Positions 52,157 to 61,342 of a DNA stretch of 64,000 bases are shown here, in pieces. Source of the DNA: Streptomyces melanogenes (GTDB lineage: Bacteria > Actinomycetota > Actinomycetes > Streptomycetales > Streptomycetaceae); the NCBI RefSeq assembly GCF_014649795.1, contig NZ_BMTS01000007.1, positions 1 through 64,000 on the forward strand, written 5' to 3'. The notes beneath the pieces were generated by a model. That model worked only from the letters and a program-made list of their open reading frames with translations. It did no database searches and was not told the origin of the DNA. The translations under genes were made by a program, and so were the position numbers. How positions within the stretch are numbered: the stretch's first letter is position 1; the number at the start of each line of letters is the position of its first letter.

Positions 52157-52927
52157 ATGAATCGCATGGCTCACAGCTCGTCGTTCGGTGCGGCGGCGGG
52201 CGCCTACGCCGAGCACCGCCCGGACTACGCACAGGCCGCGGTGCGCTGGGCACTCGAACCCGCGCCCGGCCCGCGGGTGCTCGACCTCGGCGCCGGGACC
52301 GGCAAGCTCACCGGCACGCTGCTCGCACTGGGCGTCGACGTCGTCGCGGTCGAGCCCGACCCGGCGATGCTGGCCGAACTGCGCCGCGCACTCCCGGCGG
52401 TGCGCGCCCTGCCGGGCAGCGCCGAGGAGATACCGCTCCCGGACGCGTCCGTCCACGCCGTGGTCTCCGGCAACGCCATGCACTGGTTCGACATGGACGT
52501 CGCGGGACCCGAGATCGCCAGGGTCCTTGCGCCCGGCGGGGTGCTGGCAGGCCTGTGGAACGTCTTCGACGACCGGGTCGAGTGGGTGGCCGGGCTCGCA
52601 CGGGTCAGCGGGAGCGCGGCCATCGGCCCGCGTGACGTGCCCACGAGTTGGCGGAGCGAGACGGCCGCCATGCACCTCCCCAGGAAGGGCGGGGAAGCCC
52701 GGTTCGGCGCGCCCGAACAAGCGGAGTTCCCGCACGGGCAGCGCCGGACCGCCGACTCCCTCGTCGCCACCCTCGCGACGAAGGCGGGAATGCTGGTCAT
52801 GCCGGAGCAGGAACGGGAAACCCTGCTGGGCCGGGCCCGGGCCTATCTCGCGAGCCGGTCCGAGACCACCGACGGCGAGTTCACCCTCCCGATGCTCACC
52901 AGCGTGCTGCGCGCCCGGCGGCTGTGA
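52157..52927 (+). CDS. Class I SAM-dependent methyltransferase
   Basis: The 256-residue enzyme has motif I VLDLGAGTGKLTGTL (about residues 38-52), the acidic end of strand 2 VVAVEPDPAML, and the motif IV-like region VSGNAMHWFDMD, then RVLAPGGVLAGLWN. This is the Methyltransf_11/25 fold of small-molecule methyltransferases. A start at ATG 52157 (GGGGAATTGAG) gives the domain; earlier codons of the same frame overlap the promoter. Its own palindrome just upstream suggests tight control by a repressor. Acceptor unknown. Confidence 0.9.
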   Translation: MNRMAHSSSFGAAAGAYAEHRPDYAQAAVRWALEPAPGPRVLDLGAGTGKLTGTLLALGVDVVAVEPDPAMLAELRRALPAVRALPGSAEEIPLPDASVHAVVSGNAMHWFDMDVAGPEIARVLAPGGVLAGLWNVFDDRVEWVAGLARVSGSAAIGPRDVPTSWRSETAAMHLPRKGGEARFGAPEQAEFPHGQRRTADSLVATLATKAGMLVMPEQERETLLGRARAYLASRSETTDGEFTLPMLTSVLRARRL

Positions 52928-52978
52928 CATCCAGCGTTCGGCTCGGCGACAGGCACCCGGAGCCCGGCCGACTTGCGC

Positions 52979-53902
52979 CTATGACACCGCACGAGCCACC
53001 ACCGCAGCCGCGTCCGCGATCAGTTTGTTGTCGTAGTCGGCGTCCTTGGACCCGCGGTTCGTCAGGATCGCCATGACGATGGGCGCGCCGTCGGGGGGCC
53101 AGACCACGGCGATGTCGTTGCGGATTCCGTAGACGCCGCCCGCGCCGGTCTTGTCGCCGACCGTCCAGCCCTTGGGGACTCCGGCCCGGATGAGCTCGTC
53201 TCCGGTGGTGTTGGTCCGCAGCCACCGCGTCAGCTGGGCGCGTTCAGGCGTGCCCAAGCGGTCGCCGACGACGAAGGCGCGCAGGTCCTGGGCCAGCGCG
53301 CGGGGCGTGCTGGTGTCCCGTACGGTGCCCGGGGTCCACTGGTTGAGGTCCGGCTCGCGGCGCTCGACGCGGGTCACCGCGTCGCCCGTCTGCCTGAGCG
53401 CGCTCTCCAGGCCCTTCGGGCCGCCGAGCGCGTCGAACAGCAGGTTCCCGGCCGTGTTGTCGCTGTAGCGCACGGCGGCGTCGCACAGCTCGCCCAGCGT
53501 CATCCCGGTGTCGACGTGCTTTTCGGTGACGGGCGAGTTGGCCACCAGGTCCTCCTTGGAGTACTTGACCAGCTTGGCCATGCCATCCAGGGAGTACTTC
53601 CGCAGGACGGCACCGGCGGCGAGCGCCTTGAACGTGGAGGCATAGGCGAACCGTTCGCCGTCGCGGTAGGCCACCTCACGCCCGTTGGCCGTGTTCACCG
53701 CGTACACCCCGAGCCGCGCCCCGTACTTGCGCTCCAGGTCCTTGAAGTCGGCCACGGGTGCTTTCGGCTTCGTGTCAGGCCATGTCGTTGTGGCCGGTGA
53801 CGACGACGCTCGGCCGTCTGCCTGGGCGCAGGCAACCAGAGGAAGAGTGGCGAGCAGGACGAGCCCGCCCAGCGCGGTACGTCGTACGCGTAAGAACTGC
53901 AT
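52979..53902 (-). CDS. Class A beta-lactamase, lipoprotein form
   Basis: The 307-residue protein hydrolyses beta-lactams with an active-site Ser. Motifs: STFK at 89-92 (Ser89 nucleophile, Lys92), SDN in the YSDNTAGN segment, the omega-loop EPDLN with the general-base Glu, and KTGAGG. All are intact, so the enzyme should be active. The N-terminus MQFLRVRRTALGGLVLLATL ends at the lipobox LVAC (Cys25), so it is held on the outer face of the membrane, not released. It starts 2 bp after the permease stop, within one operon. Confidence 0.95.
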   Translation of the reverse strand: MQFLRVRRTALGGLVLLATLPLVACAQADGRASSSPATTTWPDTKPKAPVADFKDLERKYGARLGVYAVNTANGREVAYRDGERFAYASTFKALAAGAVLRKYSLDGMAKLVKYSKEDLVANSPVTEKHVDTGMTLGELCDAAVRYSDNTAGNLLFDALGGPKGLESALRQTGDAVTRVERREPDLNQWTPGTVRDTSTPRALAQDLRAFVVGDRLGTPERAQLTRWLRTNTTGDELIRAGVPKGWTVGDKTGAGGVYGIRNDIAVVWPPDGAPIVMAILTNRGSKDADYDNKLIADAAAVVARAVS

Positions 53903-53904
53903 GG

Positions 53905-55329
53905 TCAAACCTCCGTGTGCGCCGGGGAGACCGGCGCGTGCTTCCGCTGTCGTACGTATCCGATCACGGCCAGCGTCAGCGCCAGTCCACCGGTGAAGTA
54001 GAGCTCCACCCTGGTCCCGGAGTCCACGGCCATGAGGACCAGCACACCGGTCACCGCCGCCAGGGCCACCCAGGTCAGATACGGGAAGGCCCACATCCGG
54101 ACGACCAGTTGGGCCGATGCCGTGCGCTCCAGGCGGCGGCGCAGCACCAGCTGGGACACCGCGATGAAGCCCCACACGATCAGCACGACCCCGCCGACCA
54201 TGTTCAGCAGCCAGGCGAAGACGGTCGTGGGCCACCAGTACGAAAGGAGCACGGCGACGAAGCCGAAGGCGCACGAGGCGAGCACCGCGCGGCGCGGGAC
54301 CCGGCCGGAGACCTTGCCCAGAAAGGCGGGGCCCTGGCCGCGCGCGATCAGGGAGTACGCCATGCGCGAGGAGCCGTAGATGTTGGCGTTCATCGCGGAG
54401 AGCAGCGCGATCAGGATGACCACGTTCATGATCTGAGCGCCGCCGGGGACACCGAGCCGGTCGAGCACGGCGGCGTACGGGCCGCTGTCGGTGACGGCCT
54501 TGTCGTTCCACGGGATGAGCGTGACGATCGCCAGCATCGAGCCCACGTAGACGATGCCGATCCGCCACATCGTCGTCTTCACGGCCTTGGCCACGCCCCG
54601 CGCCGGGTCCTCGGACTCGGCCGCCGCGATGGTCACCGTCTCCAGGCCGCCGTACGCGACGACCGAGGCGAGCAGTCCGACGAGCAGTCCGCTCATACCG
54701 GTGGGGAGGAACCCGCCGTCGTGGACGAGGTGGGCCGCGCCCGGGGAGTCGGTGCCGGGCAGCAGGCCGAGAACGGCCAGGGTGCACAGCGTCAGGAAGA
54801 GCGCGATGGCACCGATCTTCAGTGCGGCGAACCAGAACTCGAACTCGCCGAAGTTGGAGACGGCGCCCAGGTTCGCGCCGCAGAACAGCGCCATGAAGGC
54901 CAGCACCCACAGCCAGGACGGGGTGCCGGGGAACCACCCCTGCATGATGTGCGCGGCGCCGATCGCCTCGATGCCCACGCCCACGACGAGCAGCGTCCAG
55001 AACATCCATCCGGCGGTGAAGCCCGCCCAGGGGCCGATCGCGCGCTCGGCGTGCACGGAGAACGAGCCGGAGGCCGGGTCGGCCGCGGACATCTCGCCGA
55101 GCATGCGCATCACGAACATCACGAGGATGCCGGACGCGGCGTAGGCCAGCACGATCGACGGCCCGGCGGCGGCGATACCGGCACCGGACCCGACGAAGAG
55201 ACCGGCCCCGATGACACCCCCGAGCGCGATCATCGAAAGGTGCCGCTGCTTGAGCCCGTTGGAGAGCGGAGTGCCGGGTTCAGGCGCGTCCTGTTGGTGC
55301 AGGGGAGTGGGTGTCAGTGTCTGGCTCAT
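53905..55329 (-). CDS. Amino-acid permease (APC family), upstream of the beta-lactamase
   Basis: This 474-residue transporter has about 12 predicted helices and the AAT/GABA-permease pattern: LKQRHLSMIALGGVIGAGLF at TM1, IVLAYAASGILVMFVMRMLGE at TM2, and the later YGGLETVTIAAAESEDPARG. It takes up an amino acid with protons. ATG 55329 is preferred; an ATG 12 codons upstream has no site either, and upstream sequence is A/T-rich, so a leaderless message is possible. It is followed after 2 bp by the beta-lactamase gene, an unusual pairing. Confidence 0.92.
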   Translation of the reverse strand: MSQTLTPTPLHQQDAPEPGTPLSNGLKQRHLSMIALGGVIGAGLFVGSGAGIAAAGPSIVLAYAASGILVMFVMRMLGEMSAADPASGSFSVHAERAIGPWAGFTAGWMFWTLLVVGVGIEAIGAAHIMQGWFPGTPSWLWVLAFMALFCGANLGAVSNFGEFEFWFAALKIGAIALFLTLCTLAVLGLLPGTDSPGAAHLVHDGGFLPTGMSGLLVGLLASVVAYGGLETVTIAAAESEDPARGVAKAVKTTMWRIGIVYVGSMLAIVTLIPWNDKAVTDSGPYAAVLDRLGVPGGAQIMNVVILIALLSAMNANIYGSSRMAYSLIARGQGPAFLGKVSGRVPRRAVLASCAFGFVAVLLSYWWPTTVFAWLLNMVGGVVLIVWGFIAVSQLVLRRRLERTASAQLVVRMWAFPYLTWVALAAVTGVLVLMAVDSGTRVELYFTGGLALTLAVIGYVRQRKHAPVSPAHTEV

Positions 55330-55529
55330 GTGCGGGTGTGTCCAATTAATGAGATGCAGGTACACCCGATTATGAGACGCCCACGCGATCTGCCATCCGC
55401 TCTGTCCGTTATCCGGAAGATGCGATGACTGTCCGCTAACCCGTACGTACGGAGCGGAATGCCCGGGTGGGTCGGCGAACGACGGAAGAAGGGGCGTATG
55501 TCAGGGTGCGCTCGACCGGGCGTCGGCCG

Positions 55530-58514
55530 TCAGGTGGTGGTTCCGTACGCGGTCAGCGGCTCCGGCAGGGGAATGCCGAGGCGTACGTGAAGGGTGTGGG
55601 CGGCGCGCAGAGAGGCGTCCGCGCGCTCGGTGTGGCCGGCCGCGGACAGGGTCGCGCCGAGGGAGAGCAGTACGGCGGCCTCCAGCGGGCTGTTGCCGAG
55701 CCGCCGCGCGCCCGCGAGGCTGCGCTCCAGGTGCGCTGCGGCCTGTCCGTACCGGCCGAGTTCCCGCAGGGCCTCGCCGAGGCCCCGCTCGACGAGCAGT
55801 TCCAGGTGCTCGGATCCGATCTCCCGGCAGCCGTCCAGGGCTTTGGTGTAGCTCGCCACCGCCTCGCCGGGGCGGCCCAGCTCGACCAGGGTGCGCGCGT
55901 GGCCCGTCTGGATGTAGACGCGCACCACCGTCCAGCCGAGGGGCGTGGCGCGGGAGAGGGCGTCCGTGAGGCAGTCCAAGGCCCGCGAGATGTGACCCAA
56001 CTGCCGCAGGGGATAAGCGCTGTTGTTGCGCGTCTCCAGCTCGCCCCACAGATTGCCGCGGCGGACGTGTACGGCGACGGCCTCCTGGAGCAGGGCGAGA
56101 GCGGACTCGTAGCCGGGGGCGCCCGTCGCTCCCGTCGCGTCCAGCAGGCTGCTCACATTGAGGAGCTGGCCGAGCATCACCTCGTCGCCGGTGGCGCGGC
56201 ACAGCGCGAGCGCGCGGTCCACCTGGGCGCGCCCCTCGGCCCCGCGGCCGACCTGCCACAGTCCGCCGCCCAGCATGTAACGGGCGCGGATCTCGGCGGC
56301 GGGCTCGCCGCGCAGGGCGGCGGCGTCGGCGAGCGCGGCGGCGGGCCCGTTCAGGTACGGCCACAGGAAGTCGTTCTCGCCGAACGGGTCGAGGGCCAGG
56401 AGCAGATCGGCCGCGGGCGCGATCCGTATCCCCGGTCGGCGCGCGGCCTGCCGCAACACCCCGAGCAGGGTGTCGAGCGCGTCGCGCACCCACTCCTGCC
56501 CGGCCGCCGCGTCGTCGAAGCGGACGGGGGTCGCGCGCGTGGTGGCCATGGCGTCCGGGGTGGTGCAGCCCGGGCGGCACAGCCGGTAGGCGCCGCGTAC
56601 GGTGGCCAGGCAGAAGTCGACGAGACGGTCGAGCGCGGCGTCGGCCTCCGACGCCTGCGTTCCTTCCCCGGCGGGCCCCGCTTCCTCGGCCCGGGCCCGG
56701 GCGAACAGGCGCAGCAGGTCGTGGTAGCGGTAGCGGCGCTCGCCCGACGGCTCCAACAGGCCCACGTCCACGAGCTGTTCGAGCAACGCCTCGGTCTGCC
56801 GCTCGTCCCGGTCCAGCAGGGAGGCGGCCATCGGCACCGAGAACACCGGGCCGTCGGCGAGCGAGGCGAGGCGGAACGCCCTCGTGAGGTCGGGCGGCAG
56901 TTGGTCGTAGCTGAGCCGGAACGTCGCGTCGACGGCCAGGTCGCCGATCTTGATCTGGCCGAGCCGGTGCTGCTCCTCGGTCAGCCGGTCCACCAGCCCG
57001 GCGACCGTCCAGACGGGGCGCTGGGCGAGCCGCGCGCCCACGATCCGTACGGCGAGCGGCAGCCGGCCGCAGGCGGCGACCAGTTCGGCGGCGGCCTCCG
57101 GCTCGGCGGCGATGCGCGCCGGGCCGACGATCCGGGACAGCAGCGCCAGTGCCTCCTCGTCCGAGAACACGTCCAGTTCGAATGCCCGGGCCGACGGCAG
57201 GGAGAGCCTGACGCGGCTGGTCACCAGGGCGGCGCAGCCCGGGGTGCCGGGCAGTAGCGGGTCCACCTGCCGACCGTCCGCCGCGTTGTCGAGGAGGACC
57301 AGGACCCGGCGCCCGGCGAGCAGGGAGCGGTAGAGCGCCGCCCGCTGGTCGAGACCGTCCGGTACGGCGCCGATGCCCAGGGCGCGCAGGAACCGGCCCA
57401 GGACCTCCTCCGGTTCGACGGGGTCGGCGGACGTGCCGCCGAGGTCGACGTGGAGCTGGCCGTCCTGGTAGCGGTGGCGGACGCGATGGCCGGCGTGCAG
57501 GGCGAGCGCGGTCTTGCCGACCCCGCCGAGGCCCGACATCGCGGAGACGATGATCTGCGGGGATTCGGCGTCGAGCGCGGCCAGCAGGTGCTCGACCGCG
57601 GCCGTACGGCCCGTGAAGTCCGAGGGAGGTGCGGGTAGTTGGGCGGGTGTGGGGTGCCGATAGCCTGCGCCCCGGTCTGCCGTGGATCCCTCTGGGCCCC
57701 GGAGTGGACCGCCCGCCTGCGTGGCCGGGGACAGGTCGGTGGCGAGGGACGGGTCGGCCCGCAGCACCCGCTGGTACAGGTCGCTCAGCTCCGCACTCGG
57801 CTCCACGCCGAGTTCGGCGGCGAGTACGGAACGGCCGTCGGCGTACGCGGCGAGCGCCTCGGCCTGGCGCCCGCCACGGTAGAGGGCGAGCATCAGCAGC
57901 GCCCGAAGACCCTCGCGCAGCGGGTGCTCGGCGACGAGGAGAGCCAGCTCCGGGACGCTCTCGGCGTGCTCGCCCAGCTCCAGGTCGAGGCGGATACGGG
58001 ACTCCACGGCGCCGAGCCGCCGCTCGCTGAGCGCACCTCGCAGACCGTCGGCGTGCGGCCCGGGCACACCGGCGAGCGGTATGCCGCGCCAGAGCGAGAG
58101 CGCTGTGCGCAGGAGCCGGCGGGCATCCTCCCGGTCGCCGCCCCGGGCCGCCTGGTCGGCTTCGGTGACGTACCGGTCGAACCGGTCGAGGTCGCAGGCG
58201 TCCTCGGCGGTCACCAGACGGTAGCCGCCGGGGGCGGAGGCGAGGACCGCCGCGGGCGTACGCGGCGGACGACCGGGCTCCAGTTTGCGGCGCAGCTCGA
58301 AGACCTGGCTCTGCAGAACGGACATGGCCCGTTTCGGCGCGGGGTGCCCCCACACACCGTCCACGAGGTCGTCGGCGGTGACGGCCCTGCCGCGCCGTGC
58401 CAGCAGGATCGCCAATATCGCGCGCTGCTGAGGCGTCAGCAAAATGGCCTCCCCCGCGCTGTCCACCACCGTGACCGGCCCGAGCAGCCCATACCGAAAC
58501 TCGTCCTGGTGCAT
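55530..58514 (-). CDS. AfsR/SARP-type regulator with BTAD, NB-ARC and TPR domains
   Basis: The 994-residue activator has the SARP order: winged-helix DNA-binding domain (about 1-95, YGLLGPVTVV then RPRRKL-like helix), BTAD (about 98-245), a STAND-type NTPase (P-loop GLGGVGKTALALHA near 330, then the GTSADP and LVLLDNAADG Walker B-like segment), and C-terminal TPR repeats (about 650-994). Such proteins bind direct repeats before biosynthetic genes; ATP/ADP and the TPR part sense a signal. GGGGGGA precedes ATG 58514. It lies between the permease/beta-lactamase operon and the lectin pair, and its targets are not identifiable here. Nearest biosynthetic genes in the window are the NRPS operon, 16 kb away. 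Confidence 0.9.
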   Translation of the reverse strand: MHQDEFRYGLLGPVTVVDSAGEAILLTPQQRAILAILLARRGRAVTADDLVDGVWGHPAPKRAMSVLQSQVFELRRKLEPGRPPRTPAAVLASAPGGYRLVTAEDACDLDRFDRYVTEADQAARGGDREDARRLLRTALSLWRGIPLAGVPGPHADGLRGALSERRLGAVESRIRLDLELGEHAESVPELALLVAEHPLREGLRALLMLALYRGGRQAEALAAYADGRSVLAAELGVEPSAELSDLYQRVLRADPSLATDLSPATQAGGPLRGPEGSTADRGAGYRHPTPAQLPAPPSDFTGRTAAVEHLLAALDAESPQIIVSAMSGLGGVGKTALALHAGHRVRHRYQDGQLHVDLGGTSADPVEPEEVLGRFLRALGIGAVPDGLDQRAALYRSLLAGRRVLVLLDNAADGRQVDPLLPGTPGCAALVTSRVRLSLPSARAFELDVFSDEEALALLSRIVGPARIAAEPEAAAELVAACGRLPLAVRIVGARLAQRPVWTVAGLVDRLTEEQHRLGQIKIGDLAVDATFRLSYDQLPPDLTRAFRLASLADGPVFSVPMAASLLDRDERQTEALLEQLVDVGLLEPSGERRYRYHDLLRLFARARAEEAGPAGEGTQASEADAALDRLVDFCLATVRGAYRLCRPGCTTPDAMATTRATPVRFDDAAAGQEWVRDALDTLLGVLRQAARRPGIRIAPAADLLLALDPFGENDFLWPYLNGPAAALADAAALRGEPAAEIRARYMLGGGLWQVGRGAEGRAQVDRALALCRATGDEVMLGQLLNVSSLLDATGATGAPGYESALALLQEAVAVHVRRGNLWGELETRNNSAYPLRQLGHISRALDCLTDALSRATPLGWTVVRVYIQTGHARTLVELGRPGEAVASYTKALDGCREIGSEHLELLVERGLGEALRELGRYGQAAAHLERSLAGARRLGNSPLEAAVLLSLGATLSAAGHTERADASLRAAHTLHVRLGIPLPEPLTAYGTTT

Positions 58515-58675
58515 GTTTCCCCCCGTGCGTTCCCCGTGTTTCTCCCCGTACCCCCACCTGCGTATCCGGCGCCGCGTACACCCCTCGGGTCGCCGGAGAC
58601 CGTCCGGACATCGTAGGGAGCGGACCGGAGCGAGCCGCAGTGGTTGGGCGCGCTCGGCGGGTCCCCGCAGGCGGA

Positions 58676-58700
58676 ACGGCCGCCTCACCGAGGCGGCCGT
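58676..58700. terminator. Strong hairpin after the lectin gene
   Basis: An 11-bp perfect stem (58676-58686 with 58690-58700) and loop ACC. It lies 25 bp after the stop of the leftward lectin gene, in the 210-bp gap before the AfsR gene's upstream edge. Confidence 0.75.
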
Positions 58701-58724
58701 CGTGGTGCGGGTGGGGTGGAAAGA

Positions 58725-59291
58725 TCAGGCCGCGGTGAGGGAGAAGGCCCCGGCCCGGTCGGCGTACTGGACGATGTGGGAGCGCGAGATGTCGTAGCGG
58801 CCCGCCTCCACCGACAGCCACGCGCCGGAGCTCTGGACCTGCATGGTGAACTTGTCGGTGCCCGGGATGCGGTTGAGCCAGAACTTCTGGTTGCCGTAGA
58901 TGTATCCGTTGCAGTCGCCCTCGGTGACCCAGTTGCCGTCCTGGACGTCCCACAGCGTCAGACAGGCGCCGTTCTTCTGGCTCTTGAAGATGTAGTCGGT
59001 GGTCGAGGTGTCACCGGGCCAGTGGCACACCCGCCACTTCTGGTTGGCGACGCCCACGTACTGGTACTGGAGCACCGAGCCCTTCGCGTCAGGCCCCTGC
59101 GAGATGTCGAAGACCATGTTGTTGGACGTGTTGATGCGGTACCAGCCCGGATCGCAGATCCATCCGTCGCGGGTGGGATCCGGGGACGCCGAGGCCGGGA
59201 CGGCGGTCAGCAGCAGTGCCCCGCAGGCGGCGAGCAGGGTGGCGAGCAGACGTATGCGCCGGACGGCGGCGGTACGAAGGGCTCTCTTCAC
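58725..59291 (-). CDS. Secreted beta-trefoil (ricin-like) lectin
   Basis: The 188-residue precursor starts at GTG 59291 (AAGGAG, 9 bases before) with the signal peptide MKRALRTAAVRRIRLLATLL to ASA-SPD. The mature part is a beta-trefoil: NMVFDIS, NQKWRVCHW, ACLTLWDVQDG, NQKFWLN and WLSVEAGRYDIS with paired Cys. It is less regular than the lectin at 1139-1648. It follows the Ser/Thr-rich secreted gene by 50 bp in the same direction, so the two proteins are likely made together; a lectin next to a membrane-inserting partner would suit a binary toxin. Confidence 0.82.
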   Translation of the reverse strand: MKRALRTAAVRRIRLLATLLAACGALLLTAVPASASPDPTRDGWICDPGWYRINTSNNMVFDISQGPDAKGSVLQYQYVGVANQKWRVCHWPGDTSTTDYIFKSQKNGACLTLWDVQDGNWVTEGDCNGYIYGNQKFWLNRIPGTDKFTMQVQSSGAWLSVEAGRYDISRSHIVQYADRAGAFSLTAA

Positions 59292-59341
59292 GGTCGTTGC
59301 TCCTTGGTCGAAGGCGGTGGTGGTCGGGTGCCGGGCGGCCG

Positions 59342-59989
59342 TCAGCACATGCCGAGCCGGTCCTGGGCGACCCTGCGCACCGTCCCCGCGGGCTCCGGCA
59401 CGCAGTTGCGCACGACCGTGCCGATCTCCGGGTTCTCGTACGTGGTGTACGTGCCCACCCCGCCCTTGACCGCGTTGACCCAGATGCCGGTGGTGGAGCC
59501 GGTCTGGGCGCAGACGTACTTCACGTACTGGCCGTCGACGCGCCGGGTGCCCCGGTAGAGGCCGTAGTAGCCCGGCTGGTTGAAGCTCCAGGTGTTGGTG
59601 ACCGTGGTGCTCGTCGTCGACGAGGTGGAGGTGGATACCGAGAAGCCGACCTTCATCTTCACCCGGGCGAAGAGGCCGCCGAACGACGCGGAGATCTGCT
59701 GGCTCTGGTTGACCGTGGTGGACACCGAGTCGACCTGCGTCAGTGACTCGGTGCGCTGCCCGGTGGTGCCCGAGGTGATGTTGACGGCGAGGAAGTCCGT
59801 GACGACCGGGGTGACCTGGGCGGTGACGTCGTAGTAGACGGTGTCGACGGCGGGGCTGCAGCTGCTGGAGGCGGGCGGCTGCGGATCGGCGTGCGCGGGA
59901 GCGGCGAGGAGGGCGGTGGCGGTCAGGGCGGCGCTCGCGAGGATGCCCGCCTGCCAGGTGCGGGGACGCGAAGGTCTCAGAGGTCTCAT
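59342..59989 (-). CDS. Secreted Ser/Thr-rich protein with a possible pore-forming hairpin
   Basis: The 215-residue precursor has a signal peptide (MRPLRPSRPRTWQAGILASA, to AHA-DPQ). The mature part has long stretches of alternating small polar and hydrophobic residues (SFGGLFARVKMKVGFSVSTS and the following Thr/Ser run), like the insertion hairpin of aerolysin-type beta-pore-forming toxins, and conserved Cys at both ends (SSCSP, KYVCAQ, RNCVPE, GMC). A 50-bp gap and the same strand link it to the lectin gene. No family was recognised, and the pore idea rests on pattern only. Confidence 0.6.
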   Translation of the reverse strand: MRPLRPSRPRTWQAGILASAALTATALLAAPAHADPQPPASSSCSPAVDTVYYDVTAQVTPVVTDFLAVNITSGTTGQRTESLTQVDSVSTTVNQSQQISASFGGLFARVKMKVGFSVSTSTSSTTSTTVTNTWSFNQPGYYGLYRGTRRVDGQYVKYVCAQTGSTTGIWVNAVKGGVGTYTTYENPEIGTVVRNCVPEPAGTVRRVAQDRLGMC

Positions 59990-60261
59990 GCCGAGGTGTG
60001 CTCCTCAAGTCGTGGTCGTGCGGCCGGGAGACAGCGCCGGGGACGGGGTGCCTTCCCCCGTGCGCGTGCGGCGGCACCCCGACCCGGCCGCTTCAGTGTC
60101 GGGACGGCCCGAGGTGGCGCTCAAAGCCTTTCGATACGTCTCGAATCCGGACAGCGGACCGGTTGCTCCGACCGTCTTCCGGCCAGATACCCGGCGTCGG
60201 GCCGTGGCGTGCGGCGGCCGGGCTACCGTCGAGCGCACATCCGACTCCTGGAGAGGCGACG

Positions 60262-61260
60262 GTGCTGCGTATCCACTTCACCCCCGACGACCTGACCCGG
60301 GTGCGCATGGCCCGCTCTCCCGACCCCCTCGCCGAGACGATCCTGAGCCTGCCCGTCGTGCAGCGCCGGGAGTTCGGCGGCATCGCGCTGGCCGGCTGGC
60401 GCGAGCGCACCCGCAAGGGCCTGGGGCCGGAGATGCGGCCGCTGTTCGACCTGGCGCCGGGCGGGGCGGGCGAGTACGTGCCGGAGGCGTTCCTCCACGC
60501 GGCCGCCGCCACCCTCGCGGAGAGTCTGGACCACACCTGGTCGCTGCCGCGCCGGCAGTGGGCGGCCGACCACCGCGCCACCCAGTGGCTGCGGCCGCGC
60601 ACCGCCCGCTGGATCCACGCGCTGCACCGGGGCGAGGGGGAGTGGGGCGACCTCGTCCACCGCGCCCTGCACGCCTACCACGACCTGGCGGTGGCCCCTT
60701 ACTGGGCCCAACTCGTCGGCGCCGCCCACACCGACCGCACCCGGCGCGCCCTGCTCGCCGCCGACGCCGGGACCGGCGAACTCCTGGCCACCCTGCACCC
60801 CGAGATCACCTGGGCCGCGCCGCAGCTCCACGTGCCGTGCCATGCCGACCTGGACCTGCTGCTCGACGGCCGGGGCCTGCTGCTCGTCCCGACGTTCTTC
60901 TGGCCGGATCCCCTGGTGCTGGCGGACAACGCCGACCCGGACCGGCCGCTGGTCCTGCACTATCCGATCGCCCGCGACCTCGCCGCGTACCAGGCCGTGT
61001 GGGCGGCCGCCGCCGGACCGGCCCCGGACGGCGCGCTGCACGCCCTGCTCGGCGCGACCCGGGCGCGCGCCCTGCACGCGGCGGCGACCCCGGCCAGTAC
61101 GACCGAACTGGCCCGGCGCACCGCCACGTCCCCCGCCACCGCCAGCCACCACGCCGCGGTGCTGCGGGCGGCGGGCCTGATCACCACGGAGCGCGCGGGC
61201 CCGGCGGTCCGCCACCGGCTGACCCCGCTGGGGCGGGCACTGCTCCAGGGGACGGGGTGA
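60262..61260 (+). CDS. ArsR-like winged-helix regulator with long N-terminal domain
   Basis: The 332-residue protein has an N-terminal domain of about 240 residues (MLRIHFTPDDLTRVRMARSP at the start; DUF5937-like) and a C-terminal ArsR/MarR-type winged helix (about 250-330: TTELARRTATSPATASHHAA as the recognition helix region and GLITTERAGPAVRHRLTPLG as the wing). No Cys-rich metal motif is seen, so it is not a classical arsenic sensor. The GTG at 60262 follows GGAGAGG. It is divergent from the lectin pair by 272 bp and may control it. Convergent with the amidase. Confidence 0.85.
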   Translation: MLRIHFTPDDLTRVRMARSPDPLAETILSLPVVQRREFGGIALAGWRERTRKGLGPEMRPLFDLAPGGAGEYVPEAFLHAAAATLAESLDHTWSLPRRQWAADHRATQWLRPRTARWIHALHRGEGEWGDLVHRALHAYHDLAVAPYWAQLVGAAHTDRTRRALLAADAGTGELLATLHPEITWAAPQLHVPCHADLDLLLDGRGLLLVPTFFWPDPLVLADNADPDRPLVLHYPIARDLAAYQAVWAAAAGPAPDGALHALLGATRARALHAAATPASTTELARRTATSPATASHHAAVLRAAGLITTERAGPAVRHRLTPLGRALLQGTG

Positions 61261-61342
61261 GCCCGGCCTGTCTGCGCGGGCAGAGACTGCACGCCTTCAA
61301 AAGGGTCTCGTCGTGGCCCGTACCCCGTCCACGGCGGACGCC

